From Pelecanus crispus (Eukaryota; Chordata; Aves; Pelecaniformes; Pelecanidae), in contig NC_134643.1 in the NCBI RefSeq assembly GCF_030463565.1, forward strand, positions 692,001 to 756,000: 64,000 nucleotides of DNA, in the 5' to 3' direction. Shown here piece after piece: positions 10,641 through 22,539 of this stretch. The notes beneath the pieces are model-generated. The model was not told where the DNA came from and ran no database searches. It worked only from the letters and a program-made list of their open reading frames with translations. Each line of letters starts with the position of its first letter. The stretch's first letter is position 1. The position numbers were made by a program, and so were the translations under genes.

Positions 10641-12490
10641 TTTCTGGCCGGCCATGCCATCCCGGCGTGTCCCACTGTATCGCATGCCATCCCGGCCCGC
10701 CCATCCCGGCCCATTGCGTCGCATCCTGTCCCGTCCCATCCTGTCCTGTCACACTGCGACACATCCCGGCCCATTGCGTCGCATCCATCCCATCCTGTCC
10801 CATCCCATTGCATCGCATCCCATCCCATCCCGTCCCATCCTGTCCCGTCACAGTGCGATGCGTCCCAGCCCATCCTGTCCATCCCATTGCGTCCCATCCT
10901 GTACCGTCCCGTCCCGTTGCATCGCATTCCATCCCAACCCGTCCCATCCTGTCCTGTTGCATCGCATCCCATCCCATCCCATCCCGTCCCATCCTGTCCC
11001 ATCCCATTGCATTGCATCCCATCCCGTCCCTTCCATCCCATCCTGTTACATTGCATCCCAGCCCATCCCGTCCATCCCATTGCGTCACATCCCGTCCCAT
11101 CCTGTCCCATCCCACCCTGTCCTGTCACATTGCGTCGCATCCCGACCCATTGCGTCGCATCCCATTTCATCCCATCCATCCCATCTGGTCCCATCCCATC
11201 CCATCCCATCTGGTCCCATCCCATCCTGTCCCATCACATTGCATCGCATCCCGACCCATTGCGTCGCATCCCATCCCATCCCATCCCATCCTGTCCTGTC
11301 CCATTGCGTCGCATCCCGACCCATTGTGTCGCATCCCATCTCATCCCATCCATCCCATTGCATCACATCCCGTCCCATCCCATCTGGTCCCATCCCATCC
11401 CGTCCCATCCTGTCCCATCACATTGCGTCGCATCCCAACTCGTTGCGTCGCATCCCAACCCGTTGCGTCGCATCCCATCTCATCCCGTCCATCCCATTGC
11501 GTCACATCCCATCCCATCCCATCTGGTCCCATCCCATCCCGTCCCATCCTGTCCCATCACATTGCGTCGCATCCCAACCCGTTGCGTCGCATCCCATCTC
11601 ATCCCGTCCATCCCATTGCGTCACATCCCGTCCCATCCCATCCTGTCCCATCACATTGCGTTGCATCCCGACCCATTGCGTCGCATCCCATCTCATCCCG
11701 TCCCATCCTGTCCTGTCCCATTGTGTCCCATCCTGTCCCGTCCCATCCTGTTGCATTGCATCCCATCCCATCCCTTCCATCCTGTCCCGTTGCGTTGCAT
11801 CCTAGCCCATCCCGTCCCATCCTGTCCCATCACATTGCGTCGCATCCCATCCTGTTGTGTCACATCCCACCCCATCCTGTCCTGTCCCATTGCGTTGCAT
11901 CCCGTCCCGTTGCGTTGCATCCCAGCCCATCCTGTCTGTCCCACTGCGTCCCATCCTGTCCCATCCCATTGCGTTGCATCCCATCCCTTGCATTGCATCC
12001 CAGCCCATCCCGTCCATCCCATTGTGTCCCATCCTGTCCCGTTGCGTTGCATCCCATCCCATCCCTTCCATCCCGTCCATCCTGTCCCATTGTGTTGCAT
12101 CCTGTCTGTCCTGTTGCATTGCATCCCATCCCATCCTGTCCCATCCCATCCCATCCCATTGTGTTCTGTCCCATCCCATCCATGCCATCCCATCCTGTCC
12201 CGTCTGTGCCTTCCCATCCTGTCCATCCCATCCTGTCCCATCCATCCCACCCCATCCTGTCCCGTCCATCCCACCCTGTCCCATCCCATCCCATCCCATC
12301 CTGTCCCATCCTGTCCCATCCCATCCCACCCCACCCCACCCCATCCTGTCCCGTCCATCCCACCCTGTCCCATCCCATCCCATCCCATCCTGTCCCATCC
12401 CATCCCATCCTGTCCCATCCCATCCCATCCCATCCTGTCCCGTCCCGTCCCATCCCATCCCATCCCGTCCCATCCATCCCGCCCCGCCCC
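10640..12490. repeat. Pentamer-based array (CATCC/CGTCC)n
   Basis: About 1.85 kb built on CATCC with CCATCCTGTCC, GCGTCGCATCC and CATTGCGT variants. Longer segments recur, suggesting higher-order units. The strings of Cys/His/Pro or Met/Gly/Asp residues it encodes are artefacts. Confidence 0.92.
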
Positions 12491-13204
12491 GTCCCTCCCC
12501 GCAGCAGGGGGTTTCCGCAGCCCCGCTCCCGTCCGCCGGCCAAGGGGCTCCCGCGCGGCCCTGGGGGCTCCTGGGGACCTTCCCGGTCACGCCGAGGGCG
12601 TTTGCCGTCTGCGCTGCCCTCCGGCACGGGCGATGGGCGCAGGCGCTCCCCGCAGCTGGCAACCGGGGTGGCCGCGTGCTTGTGCGCGAGCTCCGTCTGG
12701 GTCGCCGCATCCCTTCCGGCGGCCGCTTTCGGGCGGGCGGCGACCAGGGCTGCCAGGCCCTGTCCTGGGTGGGCGATGACCGCTGCCTCAGTTGCCCTTT
12801 GGGGCTAGGAGGGGGCGCTCGGCCTTGCCCGCGTCGCCTTGAAGCGGCCGAGCGTGTCGCACGCGGGCAGCACGGTCCTCGCGCGGCGGCCGAGCAGCGC
12901 GCGTTTGGCTGCGCTGAGAAATGCGGGGAGGGAGGGAGGGAGGTGGCCGAGCGGCTGCTCGCTGCGCGCCAGCGATGGGGGTGGCAGAAACGGGCGGGCA
13001 CGCACGGAGCGGGGCACGCGGGGCGAGAGGGAATTCGGGCGGGGGGGGGCCGCGAGCACCGACCCCGCCGAGGAGTGAAGCGAGAACCCCCCGCGCAGCG
13101 CGCTGTGGCTCTAAAGGCTGCGAGAAAACTGCTCGCCCGTGGAGACGGGCGTGCGAGGACAGGCTGGTGACTGCGTGAGACGGGTGGGGGCTGCATTCGG
13201 CGTA
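12491..13204. other. Unique GC-rich, CpG-rich block between CIMAP1B and TYMP
   Basis: Non-repetitive, CpG-dense sequence between two arrays. Human has KLHDC7B and SYCE3 on the far side of ODF3B, but I see no kelch motifs or other recognisable protein here. It could be a CpG-island promoter or an untranslated exon; nothing decides this. Confidence 0.45.
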
Positions 13205-14685
13205 TGAATAAGGTGCCGTGGGTGCTGCACATGCCATGGGTGCTGCACGTACCGTGGGTGCCATGGAAGCTGTGGGTGCTGCACGTACTGTGGGTGCTGC
13301 ATGTACCGTGGGTGCTGCACGTACTGTGGGTGCTGCATGTACCATGGGTGCCATGGGAGCTGCAGGTGCTGCACGTACTGTAGGTGCTGCACATACCGTG
13401 GGTGCCATGGGTACTGCACATACTGTTGGTGCCATGGCTGCTGTGGGTGCCATGGGAGCTGTGGGTGCTGCACGTACCATGGGTGCCATGGGAGCTGCGG
13501 GTGCCATGGGTGCTGTGGGTGCTGCACATACCACGGGTACTGCACATACCATGGGTGCCACGGCTGCTGTGGGTGCCATGGGTGCTGCACATACCATGGG
13601 TGCTGCACATACCATGGGTGCCATGGGAGCTGTGGGTACTGCACGTACCATGGGTGCCATGGGTGCTGTGGGGTGCTGCACGTACTGTGGGTGCCACGGG
13701 AGCTGCGGGTGCCATGGGAGCTGTGGGTGCTGCACGTACCGTGGGTGCTACACATACCATGGGTGCCATGGGAGCTGCGGGTGCTGTGGGTGCTGCACAT
13801 ACCACGGATACTGCACATACCGCGGGGTGCCATGGGAGCTGTGGCTGCTGTGGTGCTGCACGTACCATGGGTGCCATGGGAGCTGCAGGTGCTCCATGTA
13901 CTGTGGGTGCTGCACATACCATGGGTGCCATGGCTGCTGTGGGTGCCATGGGAGCTGTGGGTGGAGCTGTGGGAGCCATAGGTGCTGCACGTACCACGGG
14001 TGCCGCACGTACCATGGGTGCCATGGAGCTGTGGGTGGAGCTGCGGGGTGCTGCAGGTAACACTGGTGCCATGGCTGCCGTGGGTGGAGCTGTGAGTGCC
14101 GTGGGTGCTGCAGGTAACATGGGTGCCATGGGTGCCATGGCTGCTGTGGGTGCTGCACATACTGTGTGTACTGCACGTACCATGGCTGCCACGGGTGCTG
14201 TGGATGCCATGGGAGCTGTGGGTGCTGCACGTACCATGGGTGCCATGGGAGCTGCGGATGCTGCACGTACTGTGGGTGCTGCACATACCATGGGTGCCAT
14301 GGCTGCTGTGGGTGCTGCACATACTGTGTGTACTGCACATACCATGGGTGCCATGGCAGCTGTGGGTGCCATGGGAGCTGTGGGTGCTGCACGTACCATG
14401 GGTGCTGCAGGTAACATGCATGCCATGGCTGCCGTGGGTGTCGTGGGTGCCATGGCTGCTGCGGGTGCTGCAGGTGACGTGGGCGCTGCGGGAGCTGCGC
14501 GTACCGTGGGTGCCGCACGTACCACAGGTGCCACGGCTGCTGCGGGGGTGCTGCAGGTGACGTGGGCGCTGCGGGGAGCTGCGCGTACCGTGGGTGCCGC
14601 ACGTACCACAGGTGCCACGGCTGCTGCGGGTGCTGCAGGTGACGTGGGTGCCGCGGGAGCCATGGGTGCTGTGGGCGGGGCACGC
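13205..14685. repeat. Trinucleotide-phased minisatellite upstream of TYMP
   Basis: Modules such as GGGTGCTGCACGTACCAT and GGGTGCCATGGGAGCTGT in varying order. Module lengths are mostly multiples of three, which creates open frames over 1 kb on both strands without any coding support. Confidence 0.9.
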
Positions 14686-14912
14686 CAAGAGCCGTGCAGG
14701 GCCCCGGGGCATCGCCCGGGGCTGTCCCGTGGGGCACAGGGAGGGTCCGGGAGCACCCATCCCTGCCACCCACCCGCTGCGGCCTCTCCGCACCCAGCCC
14801 GACCCTCGCTCGCTGCCCCAGGGCCAGAGTCCAGCGCCGGAGACGCCGCCTCGCCGCGGGCACGGGGCCAGGCCGCGCAGGAGCCGCGGGTGCCGGCCGT
14901 GCGGGATCGGCG

Positions 14913-17900
14913 ATGGCTGCCCAGGCTTCCTTCCTGGCCCTCATCCACAAGAAGCGGGACGGCGAGCGGCTGGACGAGGAGGAGATCGGGTGCTTCGTGC
15001 GCGGCGTGACGGAGGGCACCGCGCAGCAGGCCCAGATCGGTGGGCGCACGGCGGGGGCGGGGGGGCACGGCCCCCGGGGACGCATCGAGGGGACGGGGCA
15101 GATGGGGGACGCGGCGGGGGGGTCACGGCAGGGGACGCGGCGGGGGGCACGGGGCCGTGGCGGGGATCACGGAGGCGGCAGGGCCGGCACGCAGCCAGGG
15201 CCAGGGGCCGTGGCACAGGGACCCCGGTGCGGGCTGTTGCGGCGGGCCGTGGCCATGACGGGGTGGGGGGTCCCCGGCAGCAGGTGGGCGGCAGGGGGTC
15301 ACGGCCGGCGGAGCGAGACCCTCGGGCTGGGACAGAACGGGGGCGCAGGAGCCGGGGGCTCAGGGCCCCGGGGTGGGGGGTCCCGCGGAGGGGCCGCCCC
15401 GCCCACCCCCGTGCCCCCCAGGCGCCATGCTGATGGCCATCCGGCTGCGGGGCATGGACGCGGCGGAGACGCTGGCGCTGACGCGGGCCATGGCGGCCTC
15501 GGGGCCGGGCGCTGGCCTGGCCGCCCGGCTGGCGGGGGGGTGCTGGTGGACAAGCACTCGACGGGCGGCGTGGGGGACAAGGTCAGCCTGGCGCTGGCCC
15601 CCGCCCTGGCCGCCTGCGGCTGCAAGGTGAGCGCGGGGGCGGGCGGGGGACGGGCGGGGGGTCCCCGCGCCCCCCCTCTCTGCCCGCACCCACCCACCCG
15701 CGCCCGCAGGTGCCCATGATCAGCGGCCGGGGCCTGGGCCACACCGGCGGCACACTGGACAAGCTGGAGGCCATCCCCGGCTTCCGCGTCACCCAGAGCC
15801 CCGAGGCAGGTGAGGGGCGGGCACGCGGCCGGCGCCCCACGGCGCGCGGCTGGAGGGGAGCGGGCGTGGGATGGGGGGGCCGAGGGGATGTGGGGGGGCC
15901 GGCGGGACACAGGACTCTGATGGGACATTGGGTGCTGATGGGGCATGGGATGCCGATGGAATGCCGATGGGATGCGGGATGCCAGTGGGATGCGGAGGGG
16001 ATGTGGGGCGCCGATGGGACACAGGACTCCAATGGGGATGTGGGATGCTGACGGGATGTGGGGGGCCGAGGGGATGTGGGGGGCCGGTGGGACACAGGAC
16101 TCTGATGGGACGTTGGGTGCTGATGGGGTGTGGGATGTTGATGGAATACCAATGGGATGTGGGATGCCAGTGGGACATGAGAGGCCAACGGGATGTGGGA
16201 TGCCAATGGGATGGAGGATGCCGATGGGATGTGGGGTGTCAACGGGATGCGGGGGGCCAGCAGGACACAGGACTCTGATGGGATGTGGGATGCCGATGGG
16301 GCATTGGATGCTGACGGAATGCCGATGGGATGTGGGATGCCAGTGGGATGCGGAGGGGATGTGGGGTGCCAATGGGACACAGGGCTCTGATGGGATGTGG
16401 GATGCTGACGGGATGTGGGGTGTCAACGGGATGTGGGGGGCCAGTGGGACACAGGACTCTGATGGGACATTGGATGCTGACGGGGTGTGGGATGCCGATG
16501 GAATGCTGATGGGATGTGGGATGCCAATGGGATGGAGGATGCTGATGGGATGGAGGATGCCAGTGGGATGCTGATGGGACATGGGATGTGGGATGCCGAT
16601 GGAATGTGGAGGGGATGTGGGGTGCCGATGGGACACAGGGCTCCAATGGGACATTGGGTGCTGACTGGATGGAGGATGCTGATGGGATGCTGATGGGATG
16701 TGGGGTGCCGATGGGACACAGGGCTCTGATGGGATGTTGGGTGCTGATGAGGCATGGGATACTGATGGAATGCCGATGGGATGCGGGATGCCAATGGGAT
16801 GCTGATGGGATGTGGGGTGCTGATGGGACACAGGGCTCTGATGGGATGTTGGGTGCTGATGAGGCATGGGATACTGATGGAATGCCGATGGGATGCAGGA
16901 TGCCAATGGGATGCCGATGGGACACAGGGCTCTGATGGGATGTTGGGTGCTGATGAGGCATGGGATACTGATGGAATGCCGATGGGATGCGGGATGCCAA
17001 TGGGATGCCGATGGGACACAGGGCTCTGATGGGACGTTGGGTGCTGATGAGGGATGGGATGCCGATGGAATGCCGACGGGATGCAGGATGCTGATGGGGT
17101 GCGGGATGCCAATGGAAAGCCAATGGGATGTGGGATGCTGATGGAAGGCAGGTGGGAGGTGGGATGAGGATGGGCCGGGCGACACCGGCGGGATGCGGGA
17201 CGCGGGTGGGATGCGGGACGCAGGGGTGAGGCAGCGCGCGTGGCCCGGCAGATGCGGAGCATCCTGGAGCGCGTGGGCTGCTGCATCGTGGGGCAGAGCG
17301 AGGAGCTGGCGCCCGCCGACCGCGTGCTGTACGGCCTGCGGGACGTCACCGCCACCGTCGACAGCCTGCCGCTCATCACCGGTACGGGGGGCCGCGGGCC
17401 GGGGGGGCACGGGGGGCGGCGGGGGCACGGGGGGTGGCGGGGGCGACGGCCGCAGCCCCGCCGCCCCGCCCGCAGCCTCCATCCTGAGCAAGAAGGCGGC
17501 GGAGCGGCTGTCGGCGCTGGTGCTGGATGTCAAGTTCGGGAGCGCGGCCCTGTACCCCACGCGGGAGAGCGCGCGGGAGCTGGCCCAGAGCCTGGTGAGC
17601 CCCCGGCCCGGGCGGCCCCCCACCCCCCCGGGCGGCACGGGCCGGCGGCAGCCCCGTCTCGGTCGCCCCCCGCGCAGGTGGCCGTGGGCCAGCGGCTGGG
17701 CATCCGCACGGCGGCCGTGCTGAGCCGCATGGACGAGCCGCTGGGCCGCCGCGTGGGCAACTCGCTGGAGGTGCTGGAGGCCCTGGAGTGCCTGGGGGGG
17801 GGCGGGCCCCCCGACCTGCGGGAGCTGGTCACCGCCCTGGGTCAGTCGCGGGGGGATGCGGGGGGGACACAGGGGGGGTTGGGGGGGCCATGGGGACACA

Positions 17901-20496
17901 CAGGGCACAGGGACATGAGGGGGACATGGAGGACACGGGGGGACATAGGGACAACACGGGGGGACACAGGGGGGACACGGGGGAGACATGGGGGGGACAC
18001 AGAGTGGGCATAGGGACACAGGGGGGCCATGGGGACTCACGGGGGGGGCAGGGGGACACGGGGGGGACATGGGATAGGCATGGGGACACGGGGGGGACAT
18101 GTGGGGGGCATGGGGACACAGGAAGGACATGGGGACATGAGGGGGACATGGGGGAGACGGGGGGACACAGGGGACATGGGGGGGACATGGAGAGGACATA
18201 GAGGGGACAGGGGGTCACAGGGGGACATGGGGGGGACACGGGGTAATGGGGTGGGCATGGGGACATGGGATGGACACAGGGACATGAGGGGGATATGGGG
18301 GGGACGGGGGGACACGGGGAGGGCATGTGGACACGGGGGGGACATGGGGGGATGTGGGGACATGGGACGGACACAGGGACATGAGGGGGACATGGGGGCA
18401 CAGAGGGAGGACACGGGGTGGGCATGGGGACATTGGATGGACACAGGGACATGAGGGGGACATGGGGGGACAGAGGGAGGACACGGGGTGGGCATGGGGA
18501 CATGGGATGGACACAGGGACATGAGGGGGGATATGGGGGGGATGGGGGGACACGGGGAGGGCATGGGGACACGGGGAACATGGAGGGATGTGGGGACATG
18601 GGGTGGACACGGGGGGACACGGGGTGGGCATGGGGACACGGGGGGGACACGGGGGACATGGGGTGGACACAGGGACACGGGGGACACATGGGGGGACACA
18701 GGGTGGGCATAGGGACACAGGCAGGACACAGAGGGGACACGGAGGTGGGGTATGGGGTGGGCATAGGGACATGGGGGGGACACGGGGACAACACATGGAC
18801 ACGGGGGGGCATGTGGACACAGAAAGGACATGGGGGGGACACAGAAAGGACATGGGGGGGACACAGGGGGACACGGGGCAGGCATGGCCTGTGGCCCCCA
18901 CACAAACCCCCGCACCCCAGGGGTCCCTCCCAGCCCCGCACCCCTCCAGGGCCCTGGGCACCTGCCCCGCACCCCCCCCCCCCGCCCTGCACCCCCCCGG
19001 GGTCCCGTGTCCCCTTATCCGCCCCCCTGCCCTTTGACCCCCGACTGCCCCCCCGGGCCCCCCCAAACCCCTGCCTGCCCCCCGGGCCCGCCCCCGGGGC
19101 CCATTCTGCACCCCAGGGGCTGCACCCCACAGCCACCCCCCGCCAGGGCCCGGGGGGGAGCAGGGGCGGGGGGTCCCCCAGGGCAGGGGTTCCCCGGGGC
19201 GGGGGTCCCCGGGGGTCCCAGCCCAGGCCCGCAGGGGGGCTGCTGCTCTGGCAGTGCGGCCTGGCCGAGGCGGCGGAGCGGGGCCGGCAGCGGCTGGGGC
19301 AGGCGCTGGACGACGGCTCGGCCCTGGGCGCCTTCGAGGCCATGCTGGGGGCGCAGGGGGTGCCCCCCGCCACCGCCCGCCGCCTCTGCGCCGGGACCCC
19401 CGCCCAGCGCTGCCAGCTGCTGGGGCAGGCGCGTGTCCGCGAGGAGCTGCTCGCGCCGGGGGGAGGTGAGTGGGGGGCATGCCCCAACCCCAAACACCCC
19501 CCAACCCCCAAACACCCCCTGCCCCAAACACCTCTGACCCCAAACACCCCCCAAACCCCCAACCCCCCCACCCCGACCCCAAACACCCCCTGCCCCAAAC
19601 ACCCCTGCCCCCAAAGACCCCCTGACCCAAACACCCCCCGACCCAAAACACGCCCTTGACTTCAAACACCCCCTGAGCTCAAACACCCCCCAAACCCCAA
19701 ACCCCCACCACACCCCAAACCCCCACCACCCAAAACACCCCCCGACCCAAAACACCCCCTGGCCCCAAACACAACCCCGGCCCCAAACACCCCCTGACCC
19801 CCAAGCCCCCTTTCCCCAAACATCCCCTGTCCAAACACCCCCCATCCCCAAATACCCCCTGCCCCAAACATCGCCAACCCCCAACACCCCCTGCCCCACA
19901 GCCCCTATATCTGGGGCTCCCCACATGCCCTAGGCTCTGCCTGCAGCCCCTGCCCCACATCCCCTGTATCTGGGGCTCCCCAGCCCCTCTGGGTCCCTAC
20001 CCCCCCCCCCCCGTGCCTGGGGCCCCCCCCGTGCCCCCCGCCCACGCCCGTGCCCCCCGGGCCAGGCTGGGTGCAGGGGGTGGACGCGCTGCCGCTGGCC
20101 CGCGTTCTGCACGAGCTGGGCTCCGGCCGGACGCGGGCCGGGGACCCCATCAACCCCCGGGTGGGCGCCGAGCTGCTAGTGAGCGTGGGGCAGCGCCTGC
20201 GGGAAGGTAACGGGGACCGGGGGGGGGGGGGGGAGCGAGGGGGGGGGGCCGGGGGTGCCCCCCGCGATCCCCTCCACCCACGGCCGGCCCTGCCCGCAGG
20301 GGAGCCCTGGCTGCGGGTGCACCACGACGGGGCCCTGGGCGAGGGGGGCCGCCGGGCCTTGCAGGCCGCGCTGCGCCTGGCGCCGGAACCCCCCGGCAGC
20401 CCCCCGCCGCGCCTGGCCGAGACCATCCTACCGCCCGGGCCCCCGCCGCCGGCACCGGCACCGGGGGCCGCCCCCAGCCGCGGGGACGGGCAATAA
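14913..20496 (+). CDS. TYMP: Thymidine phosphorylase
   Basis: Nine coding exons: 14913-15039, 15422-15626, 15710-15809, 17252-17381, 17476-17594, 17678-17840, 19235-19465, 20066-20206 and 20300-20496 (TAA). The product is about 469 residues (human 482). It converts thymidine plus phosphate to thymine and deoxyribose-1-phosphate; in mammals its loss depletes mitochondrial DNA. Visible family marks are the phosphate-binding KHSTGG, the pyrimidine-nucleoside-phosphorylase signature [36 protein letters not shown] and VDVKFG. Three positions need one base fewer to keep the family frame: G runs at 15501-15504 and 15534-15540, and the GG at 15805-15806. The stop codon lies inside the poly(A) signal. 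Introns 3, 6 and 7 are filled with minisatellites. Confidence 0.95.
15885..17215. repeat. Minisatellite in TYMP intron 3, with higher-order units
   Basis: Built on GATGGGATGYGGGATGCC. Near 16.7-17.1 kb a longer unit of about 95-105 bp, marked by GGGCTCTGATGGGA, recurs four times almost unchanged, so recent local amplification is likely. Confidence 0.88.
17850..18885. repeat. G-rich minisatellite in TYMP intron 6
   Basis: Units like GGGGGGACACGGGGACATG. It is purine-rich on +. The array gives long frames of Gly/Thr/Asp-rich peptide that are not genes. Confidence 0.88.
19470..19900. repeat. C-rich minisatellite in TYMP intron 7
   Basis: Units of 13-17 bp such as CCCCAAACACCCCCTGA. Confidence 0.85.
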
Positions 20497-20497
20497 A
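20492..20497 (+). promoter_or_regulatory. TYMP: TYMP poly(A) signal overlapping the stop codon
   Basis: The sequence CAATAAA supplies the last sense codon CAA, the stop TAA (20494-20496) and a canonical AATAAA (20492-20497). The 3' UTR can therefore be only about 15-30 bases. A TGTCCCTGTGTCTG-rich downstream element follows. Confidence 0.75.
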
Positions 20498-20616
20498 CGC
20501 GCTGCCTGCGCTGCCTGTCCCTGTGTCTGTCCCTGTGTCTGTGTCTGTCCCTGCTCCTGCTCCGCCCGCTCAGGGCCCTTCCGGCGCTCTGGCGCCCCCT
20601 GGGGGAGGCGCGGCGG

Positions 20617-20670
20617 CGCGCATGCGCAGAGGCGCCGCGGCCCTCGGGGTGCGCTCAGTGCGCATGCGCC
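20617..20670 (+). promoter_or_regulatory. Two NRF-1-type sites upstream of SCO2
   Basis: CGCGCATGCGCA at 20617-20628 matches the NRF-1 consensus YGCGCAYGCGCR exactly. TGCGCATGCGCC at 20659-20670 matches except for the last base. NRF-1 commonly controls nuclear genes for mitochondrial proteins, which suits SCO2. Confidence 0.6.
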
Positions 20671-20712
20671 CTCCCCAGCCCACCAGCCCCCGCCTCCCTT
20701 TCCCCCGCTGCT

Positions 20713-20726
20713 ACTTCCGCTTCCGG
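20713..20726 (+). promoter_or_regulatory. ETS/GABP (NRF-2)-type motifs near the SCO2 start
   Basis: ACTTCCGCTTCCGG contains two overlapping CTTCC ETS cores, one of them CTTCCGG. Together with the NRF-1 sites and CpG-rich context it marks the probable SCO2 promoter. The non-coding first exon may end at a donor-like GTGAGG near 20836. Confidence 0.5.
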
Positions 20727-20939
20727 GGGCGCGGCGGCGCGGAGCGCAGCGGGCGGGCCGGGGCTCGGGGGTCAGAGAGCAAAGGTCAGCGGAGGAAGGG
20801 AGGGGGGAGCAGCGGTGGGCATGGGGGTCGCTGTGGTGAGGGTGGGGTCAAAGGGCAGCGGGTGGGAGAGAGGTGGGAAGTCAAGGGGCAGCAGGAGGAG
20901 GGGGGGAGGGCAGGGGGCTGGGCAGGGCTGGGGGTCAGA

Positions 20940-21690
20940 GGGCAGCGGGAGGGGCGGGGTTAGGGGTCAAAGGGCGGCAAGAAGAGTGGGGGGGTCAGAG
21001 GGCAGCAGGAGGGGTGGGTTTGGAGGGTCAAAGGGCACTGAGGGGGTAGGGCTGGGGTCAGAGGGCGGTGGGGAGGGGCAGGTCGAGGGGTCAAAGGGCA
21101 TGGAGGTGGCAAGGCTGGGGTCAGAGGGCAGCAGGAGGGCTGGGGTTGGGGGTCAAAGGGCAGCAAGAAGATCAGGGGGTCAGAGGGCAGCAGGGCATGT
21201 GGGTGTCAAAGGGCATGGAGGGGTAGGGCTGGGGTCAGAGGGTGGCAGGAGGGGTGGGATTGGAGGGTCAAAGTGCACCTTGGGGGCAGGGCTGGCGGTC
21301 AGAGGGCAGCAGGGAGGGGCAGGTTAAGGGGTCAAAGTGCACCTTGGGGGTATGGGCTGGGGGTCAGAGGGGGGCAGGTCAAGGGGTCAAAGTGCACCTT
21401 GGGGGCAGGGCTGGGGGTCAGAGGGGGGCAGGTCAAGGGGTGAAAGTGCACCTTGGGGGCAGGGCTGGGGGTCAGAGGGGGGCAGGTCAAGGGGTGAAAG
21501 TGCACCTTGGGGGCAGGGCTGGGGGTCAGAGGGGGGCAGAGAGGGGCAGGTTAAGGGGTCAAAGTGCACCTTGGGGGTATGGGCTCGGGGTCAGGGAGGG
21601 GCAGGTCAAGGGGTGAAAGTGCACCTTGGGGGCAGGGCTGGGGGTCAGAGGGCGGCAGGGAGGGGCAGATCGAGGGGTCAGAGGACAGCA
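20940..21690. repeat. About 54-bp minisatellite in the SCO2 5' UTR intron
   Basis: Units marked by GGGGTCAAAGTGCACCTTGG and GGGGTCAGAGGGGGGCAGG; the copies at 21400-21650 are nearly identical. An acceptor CCACAG ends at 21758, eight bases before the SCO2 ATG, so the array is probably intronic. Confidence 0.85.
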
Positions 21691-21765
21691 GGGGCAGGGG
21701 TGAGGATGGGGGACCCCGTCCCCCCCTACCCCACTCCCCACCCCATCCCTCCCCACAGCCCCGCC

Positions 21766-22535
21766 ATGTTCCGGGCTCTGTTGCCCGTGCGCTGCCTGCC
21801 CCGCTGCCCGCTTCCCTGCCCGTCCCACTGCCCGCTTCCCTGCCTGTCCCGCTGCCTGTGGCAGGGCGCGGGGCCGGCGCGGGGCAGGGGGCTGCCGCTG
21901 TGGCAGCGGGCAGCGGCGGTGGGAGCGGTGGGGGCCGGCGGCGGGGGCGGCCTGGCTGTACCTGCGGGAGGAGAAGGCACAGCGGCAGCGGGCACGGCGG
22001 CGGGCGGAGCTGCGGGCGCTGGCACTGGGGCAGGGCGACTTCCAGCTGCTGGACCAAGCAGGGCGGGCGGCGGTGCAAGGGCGATTTCCGCGGGCAGTGG
22101 GTGCTGCTTTATTTCGGTTTCACCCACTGCCCCGACATCTGCCCCGAGGAGCTGGAGAAGCTGAGCCGGGCGGTGACGCTGCTGGAGCGGGAGCCGGGGT
22201 TGCCGCCCGTCCAGCCGCTCTTCATCACCGTCGATCCCGGGAGCGCGACGACGTGGCGGCCGTGGCGCGTTACGTCCGCGATTTCCATCCCCGGTTGTTG
22301 GGACTGACCGGCAGCCCCGAGGAAGTGCGGGCGGCCGGGCAGCGCCTACCGCGTCTACGCCAGCGCCGGCCCCAAGGACGAGGACGGCGACTACGTGGTG
22401 GACCACACCGTCCTCATCTACCTCCTGGGCCCCGACGGGCTCTTCCTCGACTACTACGGACGCAGCAAGACGGACGTCCAGATTGCGCAGAGCGTCCGCC
22501 GGCACATGGAGGCTTACGAGCCGCTCTTCGACTGA
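21766..22535 (+). CDS. SCO2: SCO2 cytochrome c oxidase assembly copper chaperone
   Basis: A single coding exon, as in mammals, with ATG at 21766 and TGA at 22533-22535; about 254 residues (human 266). The order is a basic mitochondrial presequence, a membrane anchor, then a thioredoxin-fold domain. The copper-binding CPDIC lies in [17 protein letters not shown], with the partner His in [13 protein letters not shown], and PLFITVDP plus [11 protein letters not shown] are family hallmarks. SCO2 passes copper to COX2 in the inner-membrane space. The family frame is kept only by allowing extra G at four places: near 21949, 22061-22074, 22239-22241 (two bases) and 22357-22359. I consider this one intact gene with base errors more likely than a pseudogene, because sequence identity is high throughout and promoter and poly(A) signal are in place. 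Confidence 0.9.
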
Positions 22536-22539
22536 AAGC

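Noticed and set aside
12600-12760. A tRNA or small structured RNA in the unique block
   Set aside because: No A/B box pair or cloverleaf could be drawn by eye.
13218-15009. Long Ala/Gly/Met and Cys/Gly/His-rich frames resembling structural or keratin-like proteins
   Set aside because: All frames on both strands are open because repeat modules are multiples of three; no start context, splice sites or homology.
11802-15068. A 1088-codon open frame on -
   Set aside because: It spans a pentamer array and a trinucleotide-phased array and opposes TYMP exon 1. No domain is visible.
21766-22535. SCO2 as a processed pseudogene
   Set aside because: It lies in its conserved position with promoter motifs, a 5' UTR acceptor and poly(A) signal, and its disruptions are the same extra-G type seen in its neighbours.
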